DNA of 64,000 nucleotides from Larimichthys crocea (lineage: Eukaryota; Chordata; Actinopteri; Sciaenidae): assembly GCF_000972845.2 (NCBI RefSeq), contig NC_040021.1, forward strand, positions 7,607,291 to 7,671,290. The letters run 5' to 3'. The translations under genes and the position numbers were made by a program. Below the pieces are notes generated by a model, which was not told the DNA's origin, ran no database searches, and was given only the letters and a program-made list of their open reading frames with translations. This document shows positions 19,701-42,694 of this stretch, piece by piece. Numbering within the stretch: the first letter of the stretch is position 1; each line of letters begins with the position of its first letter.

Positions 19701-19986
19701 CGATTACTGTAAATTAATTTCAGGTAACCGACCCAAAACTGATTAGGTTTCAAATAATGGACAGGACACAGGCTCCAGGGAACAATAAACTCGTAAAGAT
19801 AAAGATATGTTGACATTTCGTAATAACTTGAGGAAGTGAGAAAGGTGAGTGAAGCAGGTCTGGAGATTGACGTAACGTCTACATTGTTATAAAAACAAAA
19901 AAACAGTGAAAATGACTTACCGACATGTTGATCTGCTGCATTAATCCTAGAAATACAAACAGAGAGGCTGTTAAAGGTGTCCTCAT
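16789..19986 (-). CDS. sdc1: divergent syndecan, syndecan-1 position
   Basis: Five exons: 19921-19986, 17451-17535, 17253-17341, 17025-17139, 16789-16949. Together they encode 171 residues, shorter than usual (about 200-310). Order: signal peptide (MRTPLTASLFVFLGLMQQ); glycosaminoglycan attachment cluster (LEGSGD, EISGSGSGDLSE) in exon 2; an acidic ectodomain with a further GSGYG; juxtamembrane ERKEIFAG; membrane span starting VIAGGVTGAILAAS (syndecans: VIAGGVIGFLFA); cytosolic YKWQKKDDEGYILGQ followed by a tail ending DYHRPSREEVV. The exon plan matches vertebrate syndecans, and the gene sits between laptm4a and pum2 exactly as human SDC1 does, with matn3 nearby. Cell-surface proteoglycan co-receptor is inferred from the family. 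The C1 block is altered and the C-terminal EFYA is replaced. The symbol rests on synteny plus these motifs; a lineage-specific syndecan is the alternative. Confidence 0.8.
17536..19920 (-). other. intron 1 of the syndecan-like gene
   Basis: 2.4 kb. 18385-18700 ('ttttgtcacatgtaggttaa', 'gaacagtacaatgtgttgga') resembles a reverse-oriented fish LINE 3' end. 18880-19350 has degenerate 'agtacttatatttt' repeat words. A (TA)n run lies at 19186-19198. No gene seen. Confidence 0.5.
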
Positions 19987-20084
19987 GTTTCAGCTGAGCT
20001 GCTGTTCACCTTGTTGTGTCCTCTTCCTCGTCACTGGATCTCACGCAGGTGTTTTCATTGACTCCTCTGCCAGGCTGCACGAAG

Positions 20085-20098
20085 CCCCGCCCACCAAT
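20085..20098 (-). promoter_or_regulatory. GC box and CCAAT box upstream of the syndecan-like gene
   Basis: ccccgccc at 20085-20092 directly abuts ccaat at 20094-20098, about 100 bases upstream of the start codon. A plausible TATA-less promoter core; no experimental evidence. Confidence 0.4.
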
Positions 20099-20339
20099 AA
20101 AACACGAACTATGACCTGTGGATGCTGACAGTGTTTACGCAGAAACACCTGGAGAAAAGCTATCAGAAATTATGCTTTATTAAACAAAAGAAAAAATCAT
20201 CTTCATATGATCTCATGTGCATTGATGCATTAATGTGCATTTGATCACTGTTTTAAGTTGTGAATGTGGAGCCAGTAACTACCTGTGCATGCATAGCCAT
20301 ACATTGAAAGTTTTATATAGTGTTTATAACTTTTTGTTT

Positions 20340-20580
20340 TATTTCTTTATTTCCATAAAGGTCAAAGTCATCTTCACCTGCTTGAGGAGACTAAGGCGCT
20401 TTGGAGTGGCACTGTGGTGGCATCTGCATTATTCTCTGTAGTCGTCTGCTTAAGCGCACCTTTTTCCCCCCGTTTAGTTCTTATTCATGAGTAATTTCTC
20501 AACCAGCTTTTGTATTGTAAGCTGCTGTAACAAGCAAATTTACCTGGTGTGGGATCATTAAAGTCTATCTGATCTTATCA
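20340..20580 (+). mobile_element. LINE 3' remnant
   Basis: The plus-strand reading near 20361-20400 gives TCLRRLRRFGV, matching the 'FLRRLRSFGV' motif of fish non-LTR reverse transcriptases. 20511-20575 ends 'gctgctgtaacaagcaaatt', then 'tggtgtgggatcattaaagt' and a (tctgatc) tail. Frame broken. Confidence 0.55.
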
Positions 20581-21212
20581 GTGGTGGAAAAATGATCAGA
20601 TCCACTTAGTTAAAAGCAGAAATACCACAATTTTAAGTGTTAGCACATATTAATAAAAATGATGTTACACAAAGTATATTATAAGCACTGATGTAGTCAC
20701 TAATTTAATTTGTAGCAGGTGAAGCCAATAACTAATGTATGTACCCATAACAATGTGTCATATTTTTGAATGTAAAATCTTAAATAAAATTGTACATCAC
20801 AGATCAGACCTTGTTGATACTGGTGTATAAATACAACCAATTAAAACCTCTAAACACATAGCTGATTATATAAATACGTAATTGTAGCATAAATACCGTT
20901 GTATTGTACAGTACTTAGTATATGCACTTTTACTTTTCACCCCAATCTACAATCATCTACAGTATTTCTATGCATGTCTTTTTTTGTATTTTTAGTTGCC
21001 AAAACCTTTGTAGTTTTTAAAGTGATCATCATAATTGTGTACTCTTTATAGGAGGAAATATGTTACTCAAATTCCAATATGCAGAGTGACCTTGATCCCA
21101 TCTTGGAAACACATTTTCAGAAGCATTGTTAAAACCCTAAAAATCTAATGCACTAAAAACACCAAACACGAGGAAAAACCACAACAATTCTGGTCAAATG
21201 TTAGAAGAACAG
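20581..21212. other. spacer between the syndecan-like gene and the pum2 3' end
   Basis: AT-rich sequence with no gene or confident repeat. Confidence 0.55.
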
Positions 21213-21218
21213 TTTAAT
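21213..21218 (-). terminator. possible distal polyadenylation signal of pum2
   Basis: tttaat is ATTAAA on the minus strand, the commonest variant signal. It lies at the edge where transcript-like sequence seems to begin. The assignment is weak without transcript data. Confidence 0.35.
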
Positions 21219-23729
21219 CATACATAGTCACAATTCTGCTTCCAAAAATGAGTTTGTTTTCTTCATCTAACATCTGGAAATGTACATAAGGCCACCTGAA
21301 AATGTACATGACTTTGACAGTGTGACAAAACTCATATGTTCATATTTATATAATTGACAATATTTTACATTGCTTTTGCTTACAAGGTAGTAGCTGTTCC
21401 AAAATACAGCACTCTTCTGTACAAAAATAATTCTTGTCATATCCTGTGAAGTTTCCATGGTAGCAGAGAGGACTAAATGCAGCCTCAGTTTTAGTACAGA
21501 GTGTTTTTTTTCTTTTTTTCTTTTAAACTGTCACACATCAGAAAGACTATCAACAGTGGATGTTACAGCTCCAGTACAAATAGAGGCTGGCCTTTCCCGT
21601 AGCGGATTTAAAAACAAAAACCATGCCAGATTGTGAAGCCATAAAGTTTTTTTTTTTCCTTTAAAATAACACTTGATCAAATAAAACTGTATACATTATA
21701 TTCAAGGGGAAAGGAGTGATGAATATACACACATCAAAATGCACATTTTTGCCTTTTCTCCCCAAAAAAGTGTAAAAGACATCCCATTTACAGCATAAAC
21801 GTTTACAAATGTACAACTGTACAGACGAAATAAAAGCATCACTACAAATTTAGAGCAAGGCCTGTCAAACACCACGACTAGACATTTTTTTTCTCAATTA
21901 AACTAATAATCTTACACTTATTAACTGCACATATACTACATGTAATCTACAATTATTCATATGAAGCAAAGAAGCCATCACTACGAGCATTACAGGTGAA
22001 TTGTATAGCTTTCGATGGACCCACCAGCCTCCACCAATGCACTTGCATACCCACCAAATGAAAAGAAACTTTTAAAAAACAGAAACAGAACCATTAAAAA
22101 AAAAAAAAAAAAAAAAAAGGTTCTTTCAACTTATCCCACTAGCTCTAGTTCATTTCACCTCAGACGTCGAGCTGAGAGAAGCGCCACTTCACGACATTTT
22201 TTTTTTGGACTACTGACCTTCAGGCGGTGGGGGTCCCATCTTTGCTGCAAGCCCCCTACCCAAAAAAGCAACAATTTACTCATACATAAAGATGCTATAC
22301 ATCGCTAAACTACTTCTACGCAAGAGATGATTATTCAGTACATAAAGATACCGTTTTCTAGGGCAGTGTTCATCTCAAAACTACAAGACAGATAAAGATG
22401 TTACACAAAACATGATAAAGAAAAAAAATTATAAATTCATTCCAAGGATTAAAACCTGTCACAGCATGCCAACACATAGCCCGCTCCCACCCCACTATCC
22501 CCACAAAAAGTCCCCCCCAAACTACGGTCATGTCATGTTAAGATTATACCAGGTTACACTCCCGCTGTACAACCAAACCTCATGCTCTGCATCTATAAGT
22601 TAAATGGTAGCTTTTGTTTTTTTTTTTTAATAACTTGCATAAACCCCGAGTTATCACCTGGATGAGGAAAAGACGGCTCGTAAAAAAAAAAAATATATAT
22701 AAATTAAAAAAAAAGATAAAGGGGGCTCAGTGGATGCAGCAGCTCAAGTTGGTCAGTCTGTAATATTTAGTACCGAAACATCATGTAGACTACAAGCTGC
22801 TGGCGTAAACACATGTCCCCTTCTCCTCCCCCTACACCCACTTATCCTAGAAAAGGAGGCAAGGAAAAAAAAAAAAAAAAGCCATCGCTGGGAAAAAACA
22901 AAACAAAAACACTACCCTTAGACTGAAGCACCAATCCCCAAAGCCAAGCCTGCAAACCGGTCTTGAAGACCTCTGGGTGACTGTGGCACGTGACACATAG
23001 TATCCACCTGTGGACGGAGGGGTTTATAATCCATCCACACTATGTAGTGCTATTTGAAAACTAATCCATCAGCTGCTTTGGCATGGGAAAACACTTTTAC
23101 TGTGCATGGGATAATATACAAATATAATATTCAATTGCCTAGACTTCATTAGAACAGCTGACAGAGTAAGTCTGGTTACAAAAACAAATGGAATTGGTTT
23201 GTTTTTAAAGGATCACTCAGTTTAGCCTTATAAAATCACTTGCTGGTGTTAATTGTAGGAATCGTAAATTTCAGCAAATGTGTATTAAGTGTTTTTTTTT
23301 TCTACAGAGAATTTACAAGGTAAAAAACTAAATGTACAAGATAATATGAAAACCAGTCAAATACATCAATTACATCATTAACAATGGGCTTGTGCTTAAC
23401 CCAGGGAGAAAAAAAAAAAAAAAAATGTATCGGCCTGCTGACTGTGCGTCCCCCGGGGGTGGGGCCACATTTGGGACCTGCACCAGGGCAGAGTGGCAGG
23501 GGTCAGTTGTCACAGCGTTCTTAGGTGAAGTTGACTTGTCTTTTCTTTTTCTCTCTTTTTTGGTAATCCCCCCCCTCTAAAAAAAAAAAAAAAAAAAAAA
23601 AAAGGGACGACAGGGTGTCAAAGACTAACCCCTATGGCTAAGGAGCGTCTCTCACAGAACAAGGGGGGGGGAGGTTTGGGGTTCCTACTGCTCCAACTTC
23701 TGAGGACCCAGGATGTCGACGTGACTTGA
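21219..23729 (-). other. pum2: predicted pum2 3'UTR, U-rich
   Basis: About 2.5 kb with no coding potential. It holds four long A runs on the plus strand (U runs in the mRNA): 22096-22118, 22865-22880, 23409-23425 and 23579-23603. I searched by eye for the Pumilio element UGUANAUA on the sense strand and found no exact copy, only near misses such as UGUACAUU near 21285 and 21305. Confidence 0.55.
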
Positions 23730-36602
<12,873 letters not shown>

Positions 36603-36615
36603 TCCACGGGAAAGC

Positions 36616-38227
36616 CTAAAACAAAAAAGCGTAGACAAAGTCAAGTCATTTAAAGTTGACCTGTGTTGAGTTTAGAAACAAATGAGCATTATGTTAACAT
36701 GAATATGTAATCTTGTTAAGAGTGCATGGCCCTTTAGTGCAATTTTGCATAATTACATATAACTGACTCAGTGGAGACAGATAACTCAGATATATAAAGT
36801 CAATGTAGCACCTATTATAACATGACAGGTTACTGTACCTGCTTTTTTTGATATACCTCACTGTGTATACTGTAAATACTGTCCATACATATAATCCTGT
36901 TTACATTACACTGTGCCATATTGCCACACGGGTGCCTTTTAGCTTCTATATATTTTTTTACTTTTACTTATTTTATATGTCATGTTTATGCTGTTTGCAC
37001 AGGACATACTCTGTATGTCTTATACATGTAGCAGCATTGACAATAAAGTTGACTAATGTAACACAAGCCTGAAGTTACAGCATGTGGCCTTCATCGCTTT
37101 AACTCTGAGCCTTGAGACAAACCAACTTTTTTGGGGAGGAAAAACGATGCAGCCAAAAGAAAAAGAAAAACATGAATAACTTAAATTTTCTTCGCTGGGA
37201 TGTGGCTAATTTCATGTCATGGTGGAAGATTGCAACATTACTTAATGCTGCTGACCTGAATCTTTTTTTCTTTTCTTTCCCCTCCTCTCTAATTGAATTG
37301 CTTGTTTAACACTGGAACATTAACATCAAACAGAAAGTCTAATTTAGTTGTGAGGAACAAGACAAGAATAAAAAAAAACAACAAGCGACCGACTGATGTT
37401 TTGTGGTAGCAGGAATGCTAAGTGTTAGCAGCTAACGCAGCGCTAACACGTTACTAATAATAATTATTTAAAAAAAAAACACAACAATATATCACATGAC
37501 ATTACTGATTATTTCAGCCACGGTGCAAAGCGTCGCTGGCTATCAAAAAAAAGCAACTAGCTGCCCGACATTACTGATCATTGTTGGCAAAAACCCGACG
37601 TGCAGAGCTAACAGCTAACCTAGCCTAGCTGCTAATTAGCGAGCTAACTTAGCGGCTTTCACTGCATGTGGTGGGTTTTTCCCCACTGGTTCACGGCTAG
37701 AAGTGCACACCCCTTGTTGCACATTATTTTTAGGGATTAAATTATTCAAATGGCACCAGCGGGGAATCGTCTTATGTGTCGTGTTAACTAATAATTACAA
37801 ACACCGAGAGTGAGCATTAGTTTAGCCGCTTTAGCTCCAAAAGCTAACCGCAACCGGGCCCTGCTCTGTTTGTTATTGCTGTAGACATCCAAGTTGAATT
37901 CATATGTTTTTTTTAAACCACTGTAAGCTACATAAAAGTGTAAAAACTCCTTAACATTGTTCTGTTGTGCAACAAAGACAAAATAAAAACGCTCAAACGT
38001 AACGGGAGGTAGCGAGCAGAGCGCTAATTGCCAAGTTAGTGTGAAGCTAAAACATCAACCAACAACATGGCCCCCCTTCAAGTCCCAAACAGAGGGGCCT
38101 TAACCGCTAAACAAAAGGGGAAATACACACACACACACAAAAAAACACCCAGACCTGTTTTATTTTAAACAAAGCTTTTTTTTTTTTTTTAGCTCTCGAT
38201 GTGAACAAATAAGGAGCAGATACTCAC
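36616..38227 (-). other. pum2 first intron with a LINE tail and GCTAAC-rich block
   Basis: 36880-37060 ends 'tagcagcattgacaataaag', a LINE 3' tail in plus orientation. 37390-37860 is dense in GCTAAC/GTTAGC/CTAGC words within CpG-rich sequence near the transcription start. A (CA)n run lies near 38128. Confidence 0.55.
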
Positions 38228-38300
38228 GCGTTGTCGTGTCGAGAGAGGGTCTATGCTTGTTGCACGCCGTCAACCCAATTTCTATATTGTTTTGTTTCCT
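38228..38300 (-). other. pum2: pum2 5'UTR exon (approximate right end)
   Basis: A donor cgc|gtgagta is read on the minus strand at 38221-38228. It faces the acceptor tttttgttttag at 36616 of the first coding exon, which adds 13 bases of 5'UTR (36603-36615). The transcription start is not visible; 38300 is a guess from loss of conservation-like GC content. Confidence 0.5.
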
Positions 38301-38912
38301 TGGAGAGAGAGCGGTGATTTAGCAAGCCTTGATAGTCAGTGGAGCTCAGAGTTTGCCTACGCTAGTGCCCCCTCCCTGTAAATAGCGTGAACTACGTAGA
38401 CATGCGTATAACAATGTCAATCTCCCCCCCTACACACACACACACTCTCTACACCAATGTACCTTTTGTACACAGATCAGCTCCAAGGTGCGCTTTGTAA
38501 GTAAGCGGCAATATCTTAGAAATAAAGACGATTAACCGTCCTCACTTTGATGCTGGGTATCATATTAAATATGCCTGTGAGTTTGAGTGAATTTATTTTT
38601 TATTATAAGAGACTATATAATAAGAAACATGTGAGAAAAGCCACAAAAAGAGCCGCCTTTAAAGGATAATTACACAAATGAATTAAAAAATTTTTTTTGT
38701 CGCGTAATGCATCATCATGCAGGCCGCTTTTGGCTGATCCTGGGTCGGGTGTATCCTCGTGGTCCATGTCCCTCCTCTACATAAGGAAACCCGATGAGAT
38801 CCAATCACCTCTTCCTTTACAAACTGTGATCTCACCTCCCTATTTCCGATTGGATTGCTATATTTAGGAAACCACCCTGCGCTTTATAAAGAGATCGCAG
38901 TTTGTTACTGGT
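38301..38912. promoter_or_regulatory. shared head-to-head promoter of pum2 and rhob
   Basis: On the rhob side: CCAAT at 38801-38805, inverted CCAAT (attgg) at 38849-38853, a perfect MEF2-type element CTATATTTAG at 38858-38867, and TATA-like tttataaa at 38883-38890, predicting a start near 38913. CCAAT boxes are known in mammalian RHOB promoters. The pum2 side has no TATA box. Confidence 0.55.
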
Positions 38913-39045
38913 AAATGTTCTGGAGTTTGGAGACGGGAGCGGCTTACGGGCAAACGTGTGTCCTGTTTCACTTAGACTAGTATTTAAAAGCAGCGAGCGT
39001 CTTTTGGATGCGAACATTGCAGCGAGAGCTCGGAGAAAGACACGA

Positions 39046-39636
39046 ATGGCAGACATACGCAAGAAACTTGTGGTGGTCGGGGACGGCGCATGTGGGAAGA
39101 CATGTCTGCTGATTCTCTTCAGCAAAGACGAGTTTCCTGAGGTGTACGTGCCGACTGTGTTTGAGACATATGTGGCGGACATAGAAGTGGACAACAAGCA
39201 AGTCCAGCTCGCTTTGTGGGACACCGCTGGACAGGAGGACTACGACCGGCTGCGCCCTCTCTCCTACCCGGACACCGATGTCATTCTGATGTGCTTCTCC
39301 GTGGACAGCCCGGACTCGTTGGAAAACATCCCTGAAAAGTGGGTCCCTGAAGTTAGACACTTTTGTCCGAATGTGCCCATTATATTGGTGGCCAACAAGA
39401 AAGATATGCGCAATGATGAAAACGTAAAGAACGAGCTGTCCCGGTTGAAGCTGGAGCCAGTGAAAACGGAGGATGGCCGGGCCATGGCCATGCGCATTGG
39501 TGCATATGACTATTTGGAGTGCTCTGCCAAAACCAAGGAGGGGATCTGGGAGGTGTTCGAAACTGCAACACGAGCAGCCTTGCAAAAACGGAAAACACCA
39601 TCAGGAAGTTGTCTCAAATGCTGTGTTTTGATGTGA
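39046..39636 (+). CDS. rhob: Rho-family GTPase RhoB, single exon
   Basis: 196 residues, the same length as human RHOB, and intronless like all vertebrate RHOB genes. Plasma-membrane and endosomal GTPase controlling actin and vesicle traffic. P-loop GDGACGKT (12-19), switch [13 protein letters not shown], switch [19 protein letters not shown] (117-120) and SAK are intact. The C-terminus SCLKCCVLM keeps the palmitoylation-type cysteine spacing of RhoB (C..CC), which separates it from RhoA and RhoC. I start at 39046 ([12 protein letters not shown]); the frame is open for 48 codons upstream but those residues have no family match. Two differences from mammals are position 41 (Thr, not Asn) and the CAAX box (CVLM, not CKVL). 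It may be one of two teleost rhob ohnologs. Confidence 0.96.
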   Translation: MADIRKKLVVVGDGACGKTCLLILFSKDEFPEVYVPTVFETYVADIEVDNKQVQLALWDTAGQEDYDRLRPLSYPDTDVILMCFSVDSPDSLENIPEKWVPEVRHFCPNVPIILVANKKDMRNDENVKNELSRLKLEPVKTEDGRAMAMRIGAYDYLECSAKTKEGIWEVFETATRAALQKRKTPSGSCLKCCVLM

Positions 39637-40058
39637 AATCTGTGCGGACCGTGACGCACATAGAGACAGACAAGACAGACAGGACGTTTCCACCTCTGGG
39701 ATATGTGTCTGAACATGTACGGGCAGTGACCACGCTGTGGATACTCCCTTTTTGTAATCAGACGACCTTGGTTGAACAAAATTTTGACTACAAGTTGTTT
39801 TGAACACACGATAATCATCTGGTATCTGTGTGTGAGATGCACTGGTTACAGCGTGTTCTTTGTGGGTCACAGGATCCGAACTGACAGGTGGAGGGGTTGT
39901 AAGGACAAACTGCTACATTTCAGTGGACTCCTTATTTAACCCCTGTGTAATGTGGCCTGTTTTTCAAGCCAAGATTTCAATTGCTTTCTTTATTTTGTGT
40001 TTCATAGTGTTCGCATAGGCCACTGCCTCACTGCCAAGGTTATACTCTGTGATAATTG
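39637..40058 (+). other. rhob 3'UTR region
   Basis: Non-coding downstream sequence with 'tatttaacccctg' and other U-rich stretches, as expected for an unstable immediate-early type mRNA. No perfect AATAAA is seen before the repeat at 40059. Confidence 0.45.
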
Positions 40059-40484
40059 CACTTGTTATTTATGTTCACTCTGTATTGGTATCTGACTGTA
40101 GCCTATTTTAGTTTTGCATTGCACGGCACCTGAACACTACTAAACAGACATGGCTTAAGTTTACAGAGACTCAAAATCAGTTGTCTCAGGTTGGTTTAGG
40201 TGGTAGCAAGCGGCAACATCCGTGGCTGTGAAGTAAAGCTGAAAAACTGCAGTTTCTTGAACGGCCATTTGAGGCTGGCTGCAGAACGTCTCCATAAGTC
40301 CCCATGTTAAAATTTCCAACTTCACAGCAGAAATAAACATGTTTACAGTCCTGGTGGCTAAGGTGACTCATTATAGGCGGAAATTGTGTGTTTAGAAACA
40401 ATGAAGGAATAAAGTTACACAGATATGTTGTAATATGAGGCGGCACCCTCACAGCAAGATAAACTGGTTCGAACCCCCATGCAT
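40059..40484 (+). repeat. ~430 bp duplicated segment, copy 1
   Basis: Runs from 'ttatttatgttcactctgta' to 'ggttcgaacccccatgcatg'. Matches 42695-43125 with roughly seven differences over about 400 aligned bases (visual count). Contains 'gttaaaatttccaacttcac' and 'gcagaaataaacatgtttac', a phrase common in teleost repeats. Confidence 0.8.
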
Positions 40485-40740
40485 GTTGCATGCTCTCCCT
40501 GTGTGGGCATGGGTTTTTTTTCTTGGTACTTTCTCCTACAGTCCAAAGACATTGACTTAATAGGTTAATTGGTGACTTTAAATTGCTTGTTGGTGTGAAT
40601 GTGAGTGTGAATGGCAGCTTGTGTCTGTGTTCCCTGTGTATCCCACCTCTTACCCTAAGATGCTGGGATAGGCTCCAGCCCCCACGACCCTGATGAGGAT
40701 AAGCGGTTACAGAAAATGGATTGGAGTGGATGTTGTAGCC
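40435..40740 (+). mobile_element. SINE-like element with box B but no box A
   Basis: Begins 'gaggcggcaccctcacagca'; ggttcgaaccc near 40469 is a tRNA box B. It continues 'gcatgctctccctgtgtggg', 'cctacagtccaaagacattg', 'ggttaattggtgactttaaa', 'gataggctccagcccccac' and 'aagcggttacagaaaatgga'. The D-arm/box A part appears deleted. Confidence 0.65.
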
Positions 40741-42363
40741 TGTAAATAGTACAACCAGCAAAGGAGAACAAAATGCCTACAGTGCATCTGAACCAAATTA
40801 TTTTTAAGCACATACAGCATCTCACCATTTCTTTTCTAAACTCTGAGCTATCAGAGGCTGACTCAAAGATCCACTTGACATTTTCTATTTAACTACTGCT
40901 CCACTTACAGTGATGCGGGTGACATTTCCAAGAGGAGATTGAGCATGTGAGATGGTCAAGCATGTGAGTGTTTTGCTCAGTGAGACATGTTGTTTTTTTT
41001 TTTTCAGGAAGTGTCATGAAAACAAGAGTGGGCTTTGTCAGAGCTCTATGAGCCAGTAGCACACTCTCATATGGATTAAGCCATCTGATGGCAATTAATT
41101 AATGGAGATGTATCATGTGTTATTAAAACCACAATCGTATTATTAATACACAGACTGAAACAAAGTATACTGCTGACTAAAACACTAGACAAAAACTAAA
41201 TGTAAAATAGTACTTGGTTTGTTTACAGCATTGTTGAGAGACACAAAAAACTGATTTAATGTCTTCCGTATTATGACCATGAATGTACCTCAAATTTATT
41301 TGGTCTAAAATATTGTTGGAGCTTTGTAGTGAGCAATGGAACAACATTGTATTTGAGCCTATTTTTCCATAAATTCAGCTCATGTTTGATCAGTGTCTCC
41401 ACAGAAGTGTTCGGTTTCTGTGTTCTCACACGATGGTGGGAGAGCTCGTTCAACTGACAGCTATGAACATCAATTACAGAGACTGTTGTCACACCGGGAA
41501 TCCAGGGTAAAACTCTGGTGAATTCACAATGCAAGTCTTTTTTTGTTTTTGTTTTTTTGTTTTAGTGATAACTGACTGAGACAAAAAGCTCAAATTCTGC
41601 TTTATACATGTACTTTTCCTGTGGTTAGTTAAGATAAATCAGAGTTTAGAAGAGTATCTTTTATAAATCCAACCAGATTTACAATGGTGTAAAAGTCACA
41701 TTCCTCCCTGCCTTCTGTTGCTGGGCTTTTTGCTGACTTACTGGACAGGAATGCATTGTGCTGGACTGGTTAAATTTTCCCACACTGGCCCCCCTCATGT
41801 GCCTCCTGATTTCCAATGTTGTGAGGTTATTATTCACTGATCAGACAGTGCAGTTTCCCTCTTTTTCTTTATTTTACTTAAATAAAAAACAACTATGGAA
41901 TCATGGATATGAACAAAGCTGAAAAATGTGCCAAACATGTTTGTTAAGATACATTTTTGTGAGGAAAAGCAATACAGAATGTAAGGGAACAAAGTGGTAC
42001 TGTTTGGGGAAAAAGTCAATAAAAGAGTCAATGTGTGTCACTACCTCCACTTCTCCCTTCTTTTGCCTCATTTTCTTACACTAAAGACAAATGATGTTTG
42101 TGTTTGTTTCCAGGGATTATTTTCAACTTGAACTCTTGAGGATACATTTACCCATAACTATAATAAAGGCCTTATTATCAGTGATGGAGAGTAACATTTA
42201 CTAAGTAGAGTTTTGAGGTGTTTTCATTTCAGGATTCTTACTCCACTGCATTTGTCTGACAGCTATAGATTAGCTGCAGATTATTATTGTACATACAAAA
42301 CATATATGATATGATATAAAATAGAATGCATGCTTATGTGTGTAATAGTACGTAACACAATCA
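40741..42363. other. spacer between repeats, rhob to apob
   Basis: AT-rich, no gene recognised. Human HS1BP3, GDF7 and LDAH lie in the equivalent interval; no trace of them is seen. Confidence 0.55.
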
Positions 42364-42690
42364 ATGGTTTCATGCATCAATAATGAAACAGTTAAGATCG
42401 TGGAGTGTGTTGAATACCTCAGACTTACCCTGGACAATAAACTAAACTTTGATCAAAACACCACTGACATCCACAAACTCACACACATCACACACCATGC
42501 CTTCAAAATCACTGGTCTCTCCACCTCCAACCTCTCAGACCTTAACAGTAAAGCCATTACATGCAGTATAGCACATGACTCCAGCCTCCCATCTGGTCAC
42601 AGATACAGGTTCCTGGCCTGTAAACAGACATGCTATGGCAGGAGTTTTATTCCTTTTGCCAAGCATCTCTGAACAAAACACCCCAGTAAC
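42364..42690 (+). pseudogene. LINE reverse-transcriptase C-terminal remnant
   Basis: The reading frame gives VECVEYLRLTLDNKLNF, then FKITGLSTSNLSDLNSKA, then ACKQTCYGRSFIPFAKHL, matching the end of fish CR1/L2-type reverse transcriptases (C.YLGL.LD.KL.F, then ITG..., then R.SFIP.A). The stretch between these blocks is missing, so this is an internally deleted copy. Confidence 0.65.
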
Positions 42691-42694
42691 TGTT

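Noticed and set aside
21219..23729. Pumilio autoregulatory elements in the pum2 3'UTR
   Set aside because: No exact UGUANAUA on the sense strand; near matches such as UGUACAUU lack the required 3' end.
38902..39045. In-frame 48-codon upstream extension of RhoB
   Set aside because: Residues before MADIRKKL match nothing in the family, and the extension overlaps the expected transcription start.
40186..40761. 191-codon minus ORF and its twin at 42823-43089
   Set aside because: Both are translations of the duplicated repeat, not genes.
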